From Micromonospora_I sp040659735 (GTDB lineage: Bacteria; Actinomycetota; Actinomycetes; Mycobacteriales; Micromonosporaceae): 64,000 bases of DNA. A program made the translations under genes and the position numbers. Where the stretch lies: positions 1 to 64,000 of the forward strand of contig NZ_JBFANZ010000006.1 of NCBI RefSeq assembly GCF_040659735.1, given 5' to 3'. The notes below the pieces were generated by a model. The model ran no database searches and had not been told where the DNA came from. It worked only from the letters and a program-made list of their open reading frames with translations. Positions 1 to 8,206 of this stretch are shown here, piece by piece. Numbering within the stretch: the stretch's first letter is position 1; the number at the start of each line of letters is the position of its first letter.

Positions 1-76
1 TGAGAACCTCGGCGATGTTCGCATTGATCTTCGAGTAGGGCATGGTCACCCGGTCGTGGTACGCCTGGTTGGCGTT
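1..76 (-). pseudogene. rpsH: Truncated ribosomal protein S8 (rpsH) fragment, runs off the left edge
   Basis: Read on the minus strand, bases 76 to 1 encode NANQAYHDRVTMPYSKINAN and then IAEVL, which matches the N-terminal region of bacterial S8 (typically an RNANxAYHDxV..SK..ANIA pattern). The first ~16 residues of S8 (the TDPIADxLTRLR segment) are missing: homology stops at base 76 and upstream there is only a C/G run and a palindromic repeat, not the usual rpsN neighbour. Either this is a 5'-truncated second copy or a genomic/assembly junction. The continuation lies outside the window, so the state of the rest is unknown. Confidence 0.72.
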
Positions 77-107
77 ACCCCCCCCGTCCGCGCCGCCCCC
101 CGTCCGC

Positions 108-169
108 GTCGATCAAGGACGTATTCGCATGGAACGATCTCCAATCGTGTGAATACGTCCTTGATCGAC
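108..169. repeat. Perfect 19-bp inverted repeat, intergenic palindromic element
   Basis: Arms at 108-126 (GTCGATCAAGGACGTATTC) and 151-169 are perfect reverse complements separated by 24 bases, and G-U pairing can extend the stem inward. A third partial copy of the GTCCTTGATCGA end lies at 176-187. It sits between the rpsH fragment and the end of the minus-strand hydrolase gene, so it could act as a terminator, but the long arms, the partial third copy and a related element at 35392-35441 suggest an intergenic repeat family. Confidence 0.8.
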
Positions 170-205
170 TGATAAGTCCTTGATCGATGTCGGGCGGCGG
201 CGGGA

Positions 206-1429
206 TCAGGAGAAGGTGGCCATGATGATCCGTTGCGCCCGCAACGGCTGCGCGCCGCCCATGCGGATCGTGTTCACGGAGTAGACGAGCCGCCGGGACA
301 GATCACGGGTAGCGCCCATCCCGTTGTTGTAGCCGGGGCGGTCGCCGCTCTTCCCCCACACCGTGACCGGTCCGAGCTGAATCCGTGCGAGGCCGAGGCC
401 GTAGTCCGCGCACCGGTCGTTCGCCGGGTCGTCGTCGCCGTCGAACACGTACACGTCGGGGACCGTGAACATCAGCTCCAACTGCGGCGCGGGGACCAGC
501 CGTCCGGTGAACAGCGCAACCATCAACCGGTCCAGGTCCTCGGCGGTGGAGACGATCGCGGCCGCGGACCACTGCAACGACGGGTTCGCCAAGGTCACGT
601 CGACCCACCGCGTGCCGTCCGGGGTTTCGACCGCTTCGTACCCGTGGGCGTGCGGTCCGTGGATGCGCGGATCGTCGCCGGGCGCGCTCGTCCCGGTGAG
701 CCGCAGCGGCCTGATCACCCGGTCGGTGACCTCCCGCGCCCAACTGTGTCCCGTGACCTTCTCGATCAACAGCCCGGCGAGCCAGTAGTCGGCGTTGCCG
801 TACCGCTGCTTCGACCCGGGCTTGAACGCGAGCGGCCGCGTCAGATCGAGCTGGCTGCCCGACTCCCAGTGGTCGTAGCGGTGGGCGAAGAACCAGTCCG
901 GGTCCTTGTGCGGAACGCTCGCTCCATTGATCCCGCTGGTGTAGGTCAGCACGTGCCGAACCTTGATCGGCTCGTAGTCCGGGGGCAGGAGGCCCGGCAG
1001 GTAGTGCTGCACCGACTGGTCGAGGTCGAGGCGCCCTTCGGCGGTCAACTGGAGCGCGACGACCGCGGTGAACACCTTCGTCATCGAGCCGATCCGGAAC
1101 CGCCCGTTCGCCGGAACCGGTCGTTCGGTACGCAGGTCCGCGACGCCGGCGGTGCCCTGCCAGGAGCCGGCGGAGCCACGGACCCGCGCCAGTGCGCCGG
1201 TGACCTCGTCGTCCGGCAGCGCGGCGATGGCCGCGGAGAGCTTCGCGTCGGAGAGCGGCGGCAGCGTCGTCGGCGCGGGTGGCGGGGTGGGGCACTGCGG
1301 TCGGGGTTCAGCGCCGGGCGGGGCGCCCACGGCGGCGCCGGGCGGGGCGGCTCCGGCCGGCGCGGCCAGGGTGACGGAGAGGAGTGCGGTGGCGGTCAGC
1401 GCGGCGAGCGCGCGGGTCGGCTTTCGCAT
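206..1429 (-). CDS. Secreted serine hydrolase, beta-lactamase / D-Ala-D-Ala carboxypeptidase fold
   Basis: This is a 407-residue protein with an N-terminal signal peptide ending in an Ala-rich stretch (about residues 1-28) and a Pro-rich linker. It carries the class C beta-lactamase/DD-peptidase triad: SMTK (nucleophile Ser and Lys), the YGN tripeptide in RYGNADY, and a KSG box in WGKSGDRPGY. The family includes D-alanyl-D-alanine carboxypeptidases, esterases and class C beta-lactamases, and the substrate cannot be read from sequence. Export implies action on the wall or outside the cell. It stands alone, with the next gene starting divergently about 200 bases away. The ATG start gives a complete signal peptide. 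Confidence 0.88.
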   Translation of the reverse strand: MRKPTRALAALTATALLSVTLAAPAGAAPPGAAVGAPPGAEPRPQCPTPPPAPTTLPPLSDAKLSAAIAALPDDEVTGALARVRGSAGSWQGTAGVADLRTERPVPANGRFRIGSMTKVFTAVVALQLTAEGRLDLDQSVQHYLPGLLPPDYEPIKVRHVLTYTSGINGASVPHKDPDWFFAHRYDHWESGSQLDLTRPLAFKPGSKQRYGNADYWLAGLLIEKVTGHSWAREVTDRVIRPLRLTGTSAPGDDPRIHGPHAHGYEAVETPDGTRWVDVTLANPSLQWSAAAIVSTAEDLDRLMVALFTGRLVPAPQLELMFTVPDVYVFDGDDDPANDRCADYGLGLARIQLGPVTVWGKSGDRPGYNNGMGATRDLSRRLVYSVNTIRMGGAQPLRAQRIIMATFS

Positions 1430-1636
1430 GCCGTAAGCCTTCCGGGCGACCGCCGCCCGTGTGATCCGGGAAACACCCGCGCATATCCCTGATCGTCTAT
1501 CCGGGATGGCCCCGGCGAAGGGCTCAACTAAAGATCATCTGTGCCGATGGGGCGATTCTCGGTGTCAGCACCGGCAGGGCATGGAGCCTGAGCGGCGCGT
1601 ACGGGCACCGGATGACCTCTGTCCGAAGGAGCACGG

Positions 1637-4600
1637 ATGCCCCTCCTCTTGCGCAGGTTGACCAGGCCACTGGTCGCGGTTCTCGCGGTGATAGCCATCA
1701 CCGCGCCCGCGTCAGCGGCGCTCGCCGCGCCCACATCGTTGCCACACGCGGTCGGGGGCTACGTCCCCAGCACTGGCCGCGTCCTCGCCGGCGGCGACGC
1801 CGGTGTCTACGCGTCCAGCACGCTGCCCGCCAGCGTCGACCTGCGGCAGTATGCGCCGCCTGTCGGCGACCAGGGGCAGGTCGGCTCGTGCGTCGCATGG
1901 ACGATAGCCCACTCGATCATGGGTTACTACGCGACACGCACGGGCGGCGTCGGGGCTCCGTACGCTCCGCTCTTCCTCTACATGCGGACGGTCGCAGCAG
2001 GCGGCGCCCCGAACGCCGGCCTCGTCCCGGACCACGCGCTCGCCAACGCGCAGTCCGGCGGCGTCGACACCCAGGACAACTACTTCCAGGGCACGGTCGG
2101 CTGGCAGACCCCGCCGACCGCCCAGCAGATCGCCAACGCGGCCAACTACAAGGTGACGGGCTGGACCCGGCTCTGGGTCGGCGGCAACCAGGGTGCGGGT
2201 GCCCAGACGGCGATCCAACAGGCCATCGCCTCCGGCTCGCCGGTCGCGATCGGCTTCCCGGTCTTCAAGGACTTCATGTCCCTCCGCTCGCACAGCCTTT
2301 ACAGCACCACCAGCGGCAGCAGCCTCGGTGGGCACATGGTGACCGCCTTCGGGTACGACGCCCAGGGCGTCTTCCTCCGCAACCAGTGGGGCACGGGCTG
2401 GGGCAACAGCGGCGACGCCAAGGTCTCCTGGTCGTTCGTCAACACCGTGGTCAACGGCGCCTACACGATCAGCGGGATCCAGACACCGTCCGCGCCGATC
2501 CCGATGGCGCCGACCGTGGCATCGCTCTCGGTCAACAAGGGCCGCTCCGACGGGGGCACCCAGGTGACGGTCACCGGCGCCGGCCTGGCGAGCGCCACCG
2601 CCGTCCGCTTCGGCTCCGCCACGGCGACATTCAACCCGGTGCAGGCCAACGGCGTCACCAAGCTGGTCGCGACCGCACCGCCGAACGCCCTGGGCACGGT
2701 CGACGTCACAGTCACCAACCCGGCCGGGATCAGCCCGGTCACCGCGACCGGCAAGTTCACGTACGTGCCGCCACCGCCCGTCGTCTCCGCGCTCAACGTG
2801 AACAGCCAGCTCATCTTCGGCGGCACGACGATCACGGCGACCGGCACCGACTTCACCGGCGCCACCTCGGTCAAGGTCGGCACCAAGGCGGTCGCGTCGA
2901 AGCTGCTCTCCGCCACCAGCCTCAGCTTCGTCGCGCCCGCGATGCCCGTCGGCACGTACGACGTCACCGTCAGCACCGCACAGGGCACCAGCCCCACCGG
3001 GCCCGCCGCGAAGCTGACCTACGTCAACCCGCCCGCGCCGGTCGTCCAATCCGTCACGCCGAGCAGCGCGCTGACCTACCTCGCCACGCCCGTGGTGGTG
3101 GTCGGCACGAGCTTCACCGGGGCGACGAAGGTCACCCTGGGCGGCAAGAGTCTGTCCTTCACGCGGGTCTCCGACACGCAGCTCAAGCTCACCCTGCCGC
3201 CGGGCGCCGCCGGCACCGTCGACCTGCAGGTCACCACGCCCGGCGGGACGAGCGCGGTCGACACCGCCACGCAGTTCACGTACCGGACCCCGCCGGCTCC
3301 GGCGATCACCTCGCTGAACCCGAAGGGCGGGCTCACGTACCTCCCGACGCCGGTCACCATCACCGGCGTCAACTTCACCGCCGCGTCGAAGCTGACCGTC
3401 GGTGGCGTCGCCGTGTCGTTCACCCGGGTCTCCGACACGCAGCTGAAGGCGACCCTGCCGGCGCACGCGGCGGGGGACGTCGACGTGCAGGTGACCACCC
3501 CGGGCGGCGTGACCGCGACCGGATCGGACGCGCAGTTCACCTACACGGCGCCGCCGGTGCCCGCGGTGAGCACGGTGGCCCCGGACAGCGGCCTCACCTA
3601 CCTGACCACGTCGGCGCTGCTGACCGGCACCGACCTGACCGCGGCGTCGCAGGTCACCGCGAACGGCGTACGGGTCGGCTTCACCCGGATCTCCGCGACC
3701 CAGCTGCGGGTGGTCCTGCCGCCGCGGGCCGCGGGCCCCGTCGACCTGGTGGTGACCACCCCGGGTGGCAGCAGCACGGCGACCACGTTCACCTACGTCG
3801 CACCGCCCGCGCCAACGGTGACGAGCCTCAGCGTCACGAAGGGCCTGACCTACGTGTCGACCGCCGTGACACTGACCGGCACCGACCTGACCGCCGCGTC
3901 GAAGGTGACCGTGGGCGGCGTCTCCGTGCCGTTCACCCGGGTCTCCGACACGCAGATCAAGGCGTCGCTGCTCCCGCGCACCGCGGGCACCGTCGACGTG
4001 CAGGTGGTCACGCCGGGAGGGACCAGCACAGGTGTGGCCTTCACGTACGAGGCCCCGCCACCGCCGGTGATCGACGCGGTCAGCCCGAACACCGGCTACA
4101 CGTACAAGACCAGCACCGTCGGACTGACCGGCAGCAACTTCACCGCGGCTTCCATGGTCACCCTCGGGGGTGTCAAGGTCTCGTTCACCCGGATCTCCGA
4201 CACGCAGCTGCGCGTCGTTCTGCCGGCACGGCCGGCCGGCGCGCTCGATGTCGCGGTGACCACGCCGGGCGGCACCAGCACGGCAGCACAGTTCACCTAC
4301 GAGCTGCCGCCCGCGCCGGTGGTGTCGTCGTTGAGCGTCACCAGCGGCATGACGTACGTGGCGACGGTCGTACTGGTCAACGGCAGCAACCTCACGGCCG
4401 CCTCGCGCGTGACCGTCGGTGGCCTCGTGGTTCCGTTCGTTTTCGTCAACGACGGTCAGCTCCGGGCGACCCTGCCGCCGCGCGCGACCAGCGCGGCCGG
4501 CACGTTCGACGTGCAGGTCACGACCCCGGGCGGCACATCGGGGACGAGTTCGACGTCGAAGTTCGCGTTCGTGGCGCCGCCTGTGCCGGTCCTCTCGTCG

Positions 4601-4843
4601 GTGACGCCGTCGAGCGGACTGACCAGCAAGAGCACCACGGTCGTGATCACAGGTACCGGGCTCACCGCGGCGACGCGGGTGACGGTCGGTGGAACCGCGA
4701 TCGGCTACGTACGGCTCTCGGACACGCAGGTCCGGGTGACCCTGCCGCCGCGGGCGGCCGGCACCTACGAGGTGGTGGTCACGACCCCGGGCGGCACCAC
4801 CACCGCCAACAGCGGTAGCAAGTTCCGTTACACGGTCTCCTGA
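1637..4843 (+). CDS. Secreted papain-like cysteine protease with nine IPT/TIG domains
   Basis: The 1068-residue product starts with a signal peptide (residues ~1-31), then a C1A peptidase domain (~63-280). Catalytic elements are visible: oxyanion Gln79 and Cys85 in GDQGQVGSCVAWT, His233 in GGHMVTAFGY and Asn249 in LRNQWGTGWGNSGD. From ~290 to the end come nine Ig-like IPT/TIG repeats of about 85 residues, each with the VxxLSPxxGxTxxxTxVTxTGxxLTxA pattern and ending in TPGGTS....F.Y. There is no membrane anchor or LPxTG motif, so secretion is inferred. The ATG at 1637 follows AAGGAG at 1626-1631 and precedes the signal peptide. The equally long ORF in the next frame lacks both. The domain pairing suggests an extracellular protease with a carbohydrate- or protein-binding stalk. 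Confidence 0.9.
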   Translation: MPLLLRRLTRPLVAVLAVIAITAPASAALAAPTSLPHAVGGYVPSTGRVLAGGDAGVYASSTLPASVDLRQYAPPVGDQGQVGSCVAWTIAHSIMGYYATRTGGVGAPYAPLFLYMRTVAAGGAPNAGLVPDHALANAQSGGVDTQDNYFQGTVGWQTPPTAQQIANAANYKVTGWTRLWVGGNQGAGAQTAIQQAIASGSPVAIGFPVFKDFMSLRSHSLYSTTSGSSLGGHMVTAFGYDAQGVFLRNQWGTGWGNSGDAKVSWSFVNTVVNGAYTISGIQTPSAPIPMAPTVASLSVNKGRSDGGTQVTVTGAGLASATAVRFGSATATFNPVQANGVTKLVATAPPNALGTVDVTVTNPAGISPVTATGKFTYVPPPPVVSALNVNSQLIFGGTTITATGTDFTGATSVKVGTKAVASKLLSATSLSFVAPAMPVGTYDVTVSTAQGTSPTGPAAKLTYVNPPAPVVQSVTPSSALTYLATPVVVVGTSFTGATKVTLGGKSLSFTRVSDTQLKLTLPPGAAGTVDLQVTTPGGTSAVDTATQFTYRTPPAPAITSLNPKGGLTYLPTPVTITGVNFTAASKLTVGGVAVSFTRVSDTQLKATLPAHAAGDVDVQVTTPGGVTATGSDAQFTYTAPPVPAVSTVAPDSGLTYLTTSALLTGTDLTAASQVTANGVRVGFTRISATQLRVVLPPRAAGPVDLVVTTPGGSSTATTFTYVAPPAPTVTSLSVTKGLTYVSTAVTLTGTDLTAASKVTVGGVSVPFTRVSDTQIKASLLPRTAGTVDVQVVTPGGTSTGVAFTYEAPPPPVIDAVSPNTGYTYKTSTVGLTGSNFTAASMVTLGGVKVSFTRISDTQLRVVLPARPAGALDVAVTTPGGTSTAAQFTYELPPAPVVSSLSVTSGMTYVATVVLVNGSNLTAASRVTVGGLVVPFVFVNDGQLRATLPPRATSAAGTFDVQVTTPGGTSGTSSTSKFAFVAPPVPVLSSVTPSSGLTSKSTTVVITGTGLTAATRVTVGGTAIGYVRLSDTQVRVTLPPRAAGTYEVVVTTPGGTTTANSGSKFRYTVS

Positions 4844-4866
4844 CCATGCCGGACATCACTGTCCGT

Positions 4867-4934
4867 GGATCAAGGGCCACTCCTTGATCCTCCGGGTGAG
4901 CTCGCCGCCTCCCGGGGCGGCGGGCTCACCCGGA
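4867..4934 (+). terminator. Two tandem hairpins after the IPT protease gene
   Basis: The first hairpin pairs 4867-4875 (GGATCAAGG) with 4882-4890 (CCTTGATCC). The second is a 19-bp stem, 4891-4909 with 4916-4934, with one G-U pair and a six-base loop, followed by a pyrimidine-rich ACCTTCTTCTC. They lie between two same-strand genes and probably end the protease transcript. Confidence 0.75.
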
Positions 4935-5001
4935 CCTTCTTCTCAACGGCTGGATGTTCCTGCCGAGACAAGAAGGAAGGACACCAGACGTGGAGGAACC
5001 C

Positions 5002-5364
5002 ATGTACAGCGTCGAAGCGAAGGTGACGGAGAACCAACTCGCGCTCTCCGTAGCTGACCCGATCATCGATTCGGAATTTTCGGAGATCGTCGGGGCGGTC
5101 CAGCGGGAGGCGCGCAAGTTGAAGCCGGGCTGGACCGGGGCCGTCGACCTGCGCGACATGAAGGTGCTCAAGCCGGAGAACCTGAAGGTCATGGGCGAGG
5201 TCCAGATCGCGCTCAAGCGCGGCGGCGCCGGCAAGATCGGCACTCTGCTGGCGAGCGCCATCCTGCAGGGCCAGCTCAGCCGCATGGCCCGGCAGGCGCA
5301 GACCGAGGAGCAGGTACGCCGCTTCGCGGACGAAGCGGAATGGCGGACGTTCCTGAAGAACTGA
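5002..5364 (+). CDS. Small STAS/SpoIIAA-like protein
   Basis: This is a 120-residue cytoplasmic protein without signal or membrane segments. The alternating hydrophobic pattern with a central GWTGAVDLRDMKVLKPENL and a C-terminal helix ending EWRTFLKN resembles the STAS fold of SpoIIAA-like proteins; the assignment is by pattern, not by a diagnostic motif. The Ser/Thr phosphorylated in anti-sigma antagonists is not obvious. The ATG at 5002 has GGAGG just upstream (4991-4996); an in-frame start further up adds 16 residues with no homology-like character. The neighbour on the opposite strand is a PP2C-like phosphatase, a class that often acts on STAS proteins, but the two are convergent. Confidence 0.6.
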   Translation: MYSVEAKVTENQLALSVADPIIDSEFSEIVGAVQREARKLKPGWTGAVDLRDMKVLKPENLKVMGEVQIALKRGGAGKIGTLLASAILQGQLSRMARQAQTEEQVRRFADEAEWRTFLKN

Positions 5365-5386
5365 CGGCTCGCGTACGACGGCCCCG

Positions 5387-5424
5387 CCGCCGGCCGGTTC
5401 CCGCGACGGGCAGCCGGCCGGCGG
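5387..5424. terminator. GC-rich hairpin between convergent genes
   Basis: An 11-bp perfect stem pairs 5387-5397 (CCGCCGGCCGG) with 5414-5424, and flanking CCCC/GGGG adds pairing. It lies between the STAS-like gene and the minus-strand phosphatase and could serve both. There is no clear T-run on either side. Confidence 0.55.
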
Positions 5425-5526
5425 ACGGGGTCAGGCTGCCGCCATCACCTGCTGGCTTCGGTGCCGGCTACCCGTTCTGCCGTCGCGCATTCGCCGCGTA
5501 CGGGGACGCGCGGCTCCCCACCGCTG

Positions 5527-6369
5527 CTACTTGTCGAAGGTGCAGAGGGCGACCGTGGCGTCGTCGTGGCGCTTGAACCGCGGCTGCGCGTACCCGTCCC
5601 GGTCGGCGTCCTCGGCCAGGCGTACCCGGCGGATCAACTCCTCCGGGCCCTGCTCGGTCACCAGTTCGAGCAACTCCGCCCAGTCCATGAAGGCGTAATC
5701 GTCGACCGCGCACGAGGCGCCATCGGTGAGCAGGGCGGCGCGGCGTACGCGGGTCTTCCCCGTCAGGGGAAGGCTTCCGATCACGGCCTGGTGCGCGGCA
5801 TCGGGATCGGCGGCGGCGACCCAGTACCCGTCCGGCTGGTTGGTGAACTCGTGCTTGCGCGTGACGGTCTGACGCATCCGCGCCGCCTGTTCGCTGCTGC
5901 CGATCGCGTAGTCCTCCGTGACCGCGTCGCGCCGCAACTCGGCGACCACCTTGTGGAAGCGGGTGTCGGTGAAGATCTGCACCTGTCCGGCCCGCTCGGT
6001 GACGAGCGTGCTGTCGGACAGGATCAGGTAGTCGAGCGTTTGCCCCGTATCGCGGACCAGACAGACGGTCGCAGCGGGCGTCGCCGGGTTGTCCAGGTCG
6101 CACCGGTCGCCGTGATCGCCGCGTACCCGGCGGATGGCCTCGGCAAGGCTGTCGGCGAGCGGGGCGGTCGGGCTTTCCTCCGCGACCTCGGTGAGGCGGC
6201 TGCCGAGTCGGCGCACATACCAGGCGGGCCCGTGAACGCAGCCCGTGTCGGTCCCGGGGAGCACGGTCACCCCGTCCAGGACGGCGACGATCGGGCCGGC
6301 GTGGAACGCGTGGTCTTCGTTCTCGGCGTGGCCCGGTGCTGGCTCGGACATGAGACGGACCTGCATCAT
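5527..6369 (-). CDS. PP2C-family protein phosphatase-like protein
   Basis: The product (about 280 residues) carries PP2C signatures in order: ENEDHAF near the N-terminus, VLDGVT (metal-binding Asp-Gly), LLTDGAS and a final HDDATVAL. PP2C enzymes are Mn/Mg-dependent Ser/Thr phosphatases. This short soluble form has no sensor or membrane domain and a His-containing central insert. Two adjacent ATGs (6369 and 6366) follow GGGAGG (complement of 6373-6378), with spacing favouring the second; the longer upstream reading lacks an RBS. Substrates are unknown. Regulation of phosphoprotein or anti-sigma pathways is an inference from the family. Confidence 0.8.
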   Translation of the reverse strand: MMQVRLMSEPAPGHAENEDHAFHAGPIVAVLDGVTVLPGTDTGCVHGPAWYVRRLGSRLTEVAEESPTAPLADSLAEAIRRVRGDHGDRCDLDNPATPAATVCLVRDTGQTLDYLILSDSTLVTERAGQVQIFTDTRFHKVVAELRRDAVTEDYAIGSSEQAARMRQTVTRKHEFTNQPDGYWVAAADPDAAHQAVIGSLPLTGKTRVRRAALLTDGASCAVDDYAFMDWAELLELVTEQGPEELIRRVRLAEDADRDGYAQPRFKRHDDATVALCTFDK

Positions 6370-6579
6370 CGACCTCCCTCCGGCGTCGGCTTCCCGGTCC
6401 ACCCCTCACGCAGGGCGCAGACATGACCGGGCTGCGTCGCTCCACGCTCAAGCGTGCGCTGCTCGTGCCCACTCGGCGGGCGGATCGCTGAATCAGGCCG
6501 GCGACCAGTGACGCGAGCCGCGTCGGACAACCAGCAGTTGAGGCGGCACGTCTGCCGTTGCGGCGACGGTTGGCGGCGG

Positions 6580-7125
6580 CTACCGCCGGACGGGCGGTTC
6601 CGCGCGTTTGCGATACACGACCTGCCGGCGCAGCGGGCCCTGCTCAGCCTCCGGGTCGTCGAAGTCGTCGGTCGGGTCGGTGGTCATGCCGATCCGCCGC
6701 ATCACCGCCTGCGAACGCACGTTCGTCACGGTGGTGATCGCGAGGATCTCGGGCAGCCCGAGCGTGTCGAAGCCGTACCACAGGGCGGCGAGTGCCGCCT
6801 CGGTGGCGTACCCGTACCCCCACGCGGAGCGGGCCAATCGCCAGCCGGCCTCGACGCCGGTGAAGGGCATCGCCTCGTCCACCGCGTCCAGGCCGGTGAA
6901 TCCGATGAATTCGGCGGTGGCGCGGACCTCGACGGCCCAGAAGCCGAAGCCGACGCGGTCCAGATCGTCCTGAAAGCAGCGCACCGAGGCTGCGGCCTGC
7001 TCGGCGGTCAACGGTGCGCCGAGATGCTCCCGGACCTCCGGATCGGCGTTCATGGCCGCCCATGGCGCGAGGTCGGACTGTTGCCAGTCCCGCAGGACCA
7101 GCCGTTCAGTATTGATCTGCACCAC
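6580..7125 (-). CDS. GNAT-family N-acetyltransferase (RimJ/RimL-like)
   Basis: The protein is 181 residues. It begins with the TERLVLRDWQQSDLAPW motif typical of RimJ/RimL-type acetyltransferases and contains the acetyl-CoA site region AWGYGYATEAALAAL, followed by TVTNVRSQAVMRRIGM. This is the usual single GNAT domain at normal length. Family members acetylate protein N-termini or small amines; the substrate here is unknown. The start is one of two consecutive GTG codons, with no strong ribosome-binding site. It is monocistronic. Confidence 0.88.
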   Translation of the reverse strand: MVQINTERLVLRDWQQSDLAPWAAMNADPEVREHLGAPLTAEQAAASVRCFQDDLDRVGFGFWAVEVRATAEFIGFTGLDAVDEAMPFTGVEAGWRLARSAWGYGYATEAALAALWYGFDTLGLPEILAITTVTNVRSQAVMRRIGMTTDPTDDFDDPEAEQGPLRRQVVYRKRAEPPVRR

Positions 7126-7299
7126 CGGGCGAAGCTATCCGAGCCGGCCGGGGTGGGCAAAGCCTTACCGAGCACCCCACGGGCCGAGGCACGGCGGTTC
7201 GCCTGCTCAACGCAGTCTCTTGCGGCCTGGATCCGCCTGGAGTTACACGGGCTTTTGGCCCGTGGATGGCCCGCCATACCTCCTGAGACTGAGTGGCGC

Positions 7300-7866
7300 T
7301 CAGACCTGAACGTTGGCACCTCGGGCGAGGGTCCCCCGGCGCACCACGTAAGACACGGCAAAGCCCGACAACAAGACCACCAGCAACGGCAACAGGCCGG
7401 CGTCCTCAGACATCCGAACCCACAGCGGCGTCTCGACCCCGCTGCCCGGCTCGCCCAGGTTCCTCACCGCGCCCGTCATTGCAGCGGGCAACCACAGCAG
7501 CGCGTATTCCCGGGGGGCCTCCGCTGCGCTGAACCTTGCAAACACAAACGCGACCATCGCCACGTGTATCGCAATGGCTCCCCCTACCGCGCCGACCGCG
7601 ATCACAAGGCGTGGGTGTGAACGCCTTACCAAAAAGACGGTGGCCAGAAGCACCGCCCCCCAAGACAAGGAAGCAAGCCCGACCGCCAGCGATCGTTCAC
7701 CGAGCGGCCCCGTGATCACCGTCAGCACTATCACCGACGCGACAAGGGCTCCCATCAGGGGCAGGAGTTCCCAGCGGCGGCGCTTGGCCAGCAACCTGCC
7801 AAGCAGCACAGCAACCGCCAACAGCACAACCGCCGCCCCGGAGAAGAACAAGACCTCGGACGACAT
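7300..7866 (-). CDS. Polytopic membrane protein of unknown function
   Basis: The protein has 188 residues when started at the ATG MSSEVLFF (7866), preceded by GGGAGAGGTG. The frame stays open 60 codons further upstream, but that part is polar and low-complexity. Hydrophobicity suggests five membrane helices: around residues 5-25, 36-55, 62-80, 88-110 and 158-175. Short Arg/Lys-rich loops (LLAKRRRWE, VRRSHPR) suggest cytoplasmic sides. No catalytic motif or recognisable family was found. Confidence 0.6.
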   Translation of the reverse strand: MSSEVLFFSGAAVVLLAVAVLLGRLLAKRRRWELLPLMGALVASVIVLTVITGPLGERSLAVGLASLSWGAVLLATVFLVRRSHPRLVIAVGAVGGAIAIHVAMVAFVFARFSAAEAPREYALLWLPAAMTGAVRNLGEPGSGVETPLWVRMSEDAGLLPLLVVLLSGFAVSYVVRRGTLARGANVQV

Positions 7867-8206
7867 TGCTCCCGGCACCTCTCCCGCAGGCCTCAACAGC
7901 GTGACAGCGGACGATACCGGTAGCGCGTGGCTTTCGCGGCCCCCTGGGAGCGGATCTCCTCGTCGGGCAGTCGTAGACCGTCCAGCCTCCCCGGACGGGG
8001 ACAAGGTGGAGCGCCCTACCGGACGAGTCTCAATGGCGGCTGTCAAGCGTCGGCGCTGGCGGACTCACCCGGCGCGACGTGTGGCTCGCCCGCAAGGTCC
8101 GCTGGCACGGGTGGCTAATTCTCCTGAGCGATAAGGGATCCGGTTGTGAGCGAGGGTGACAGATCGTTGCCGTTCGCCTCCGGGGTCCGCGCCGGTGACG
8201 CCGGAG

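Noticed and set aside
1612..4818. 1068-codon ORF in the neighbouring frame of the IPT protease gene
   Set aside because: Same length by frame shadowing, Arg/His-rich composition, no signal peptide or domain; the 1637 frame has an RBS, signal peptide and catalytic motifs.
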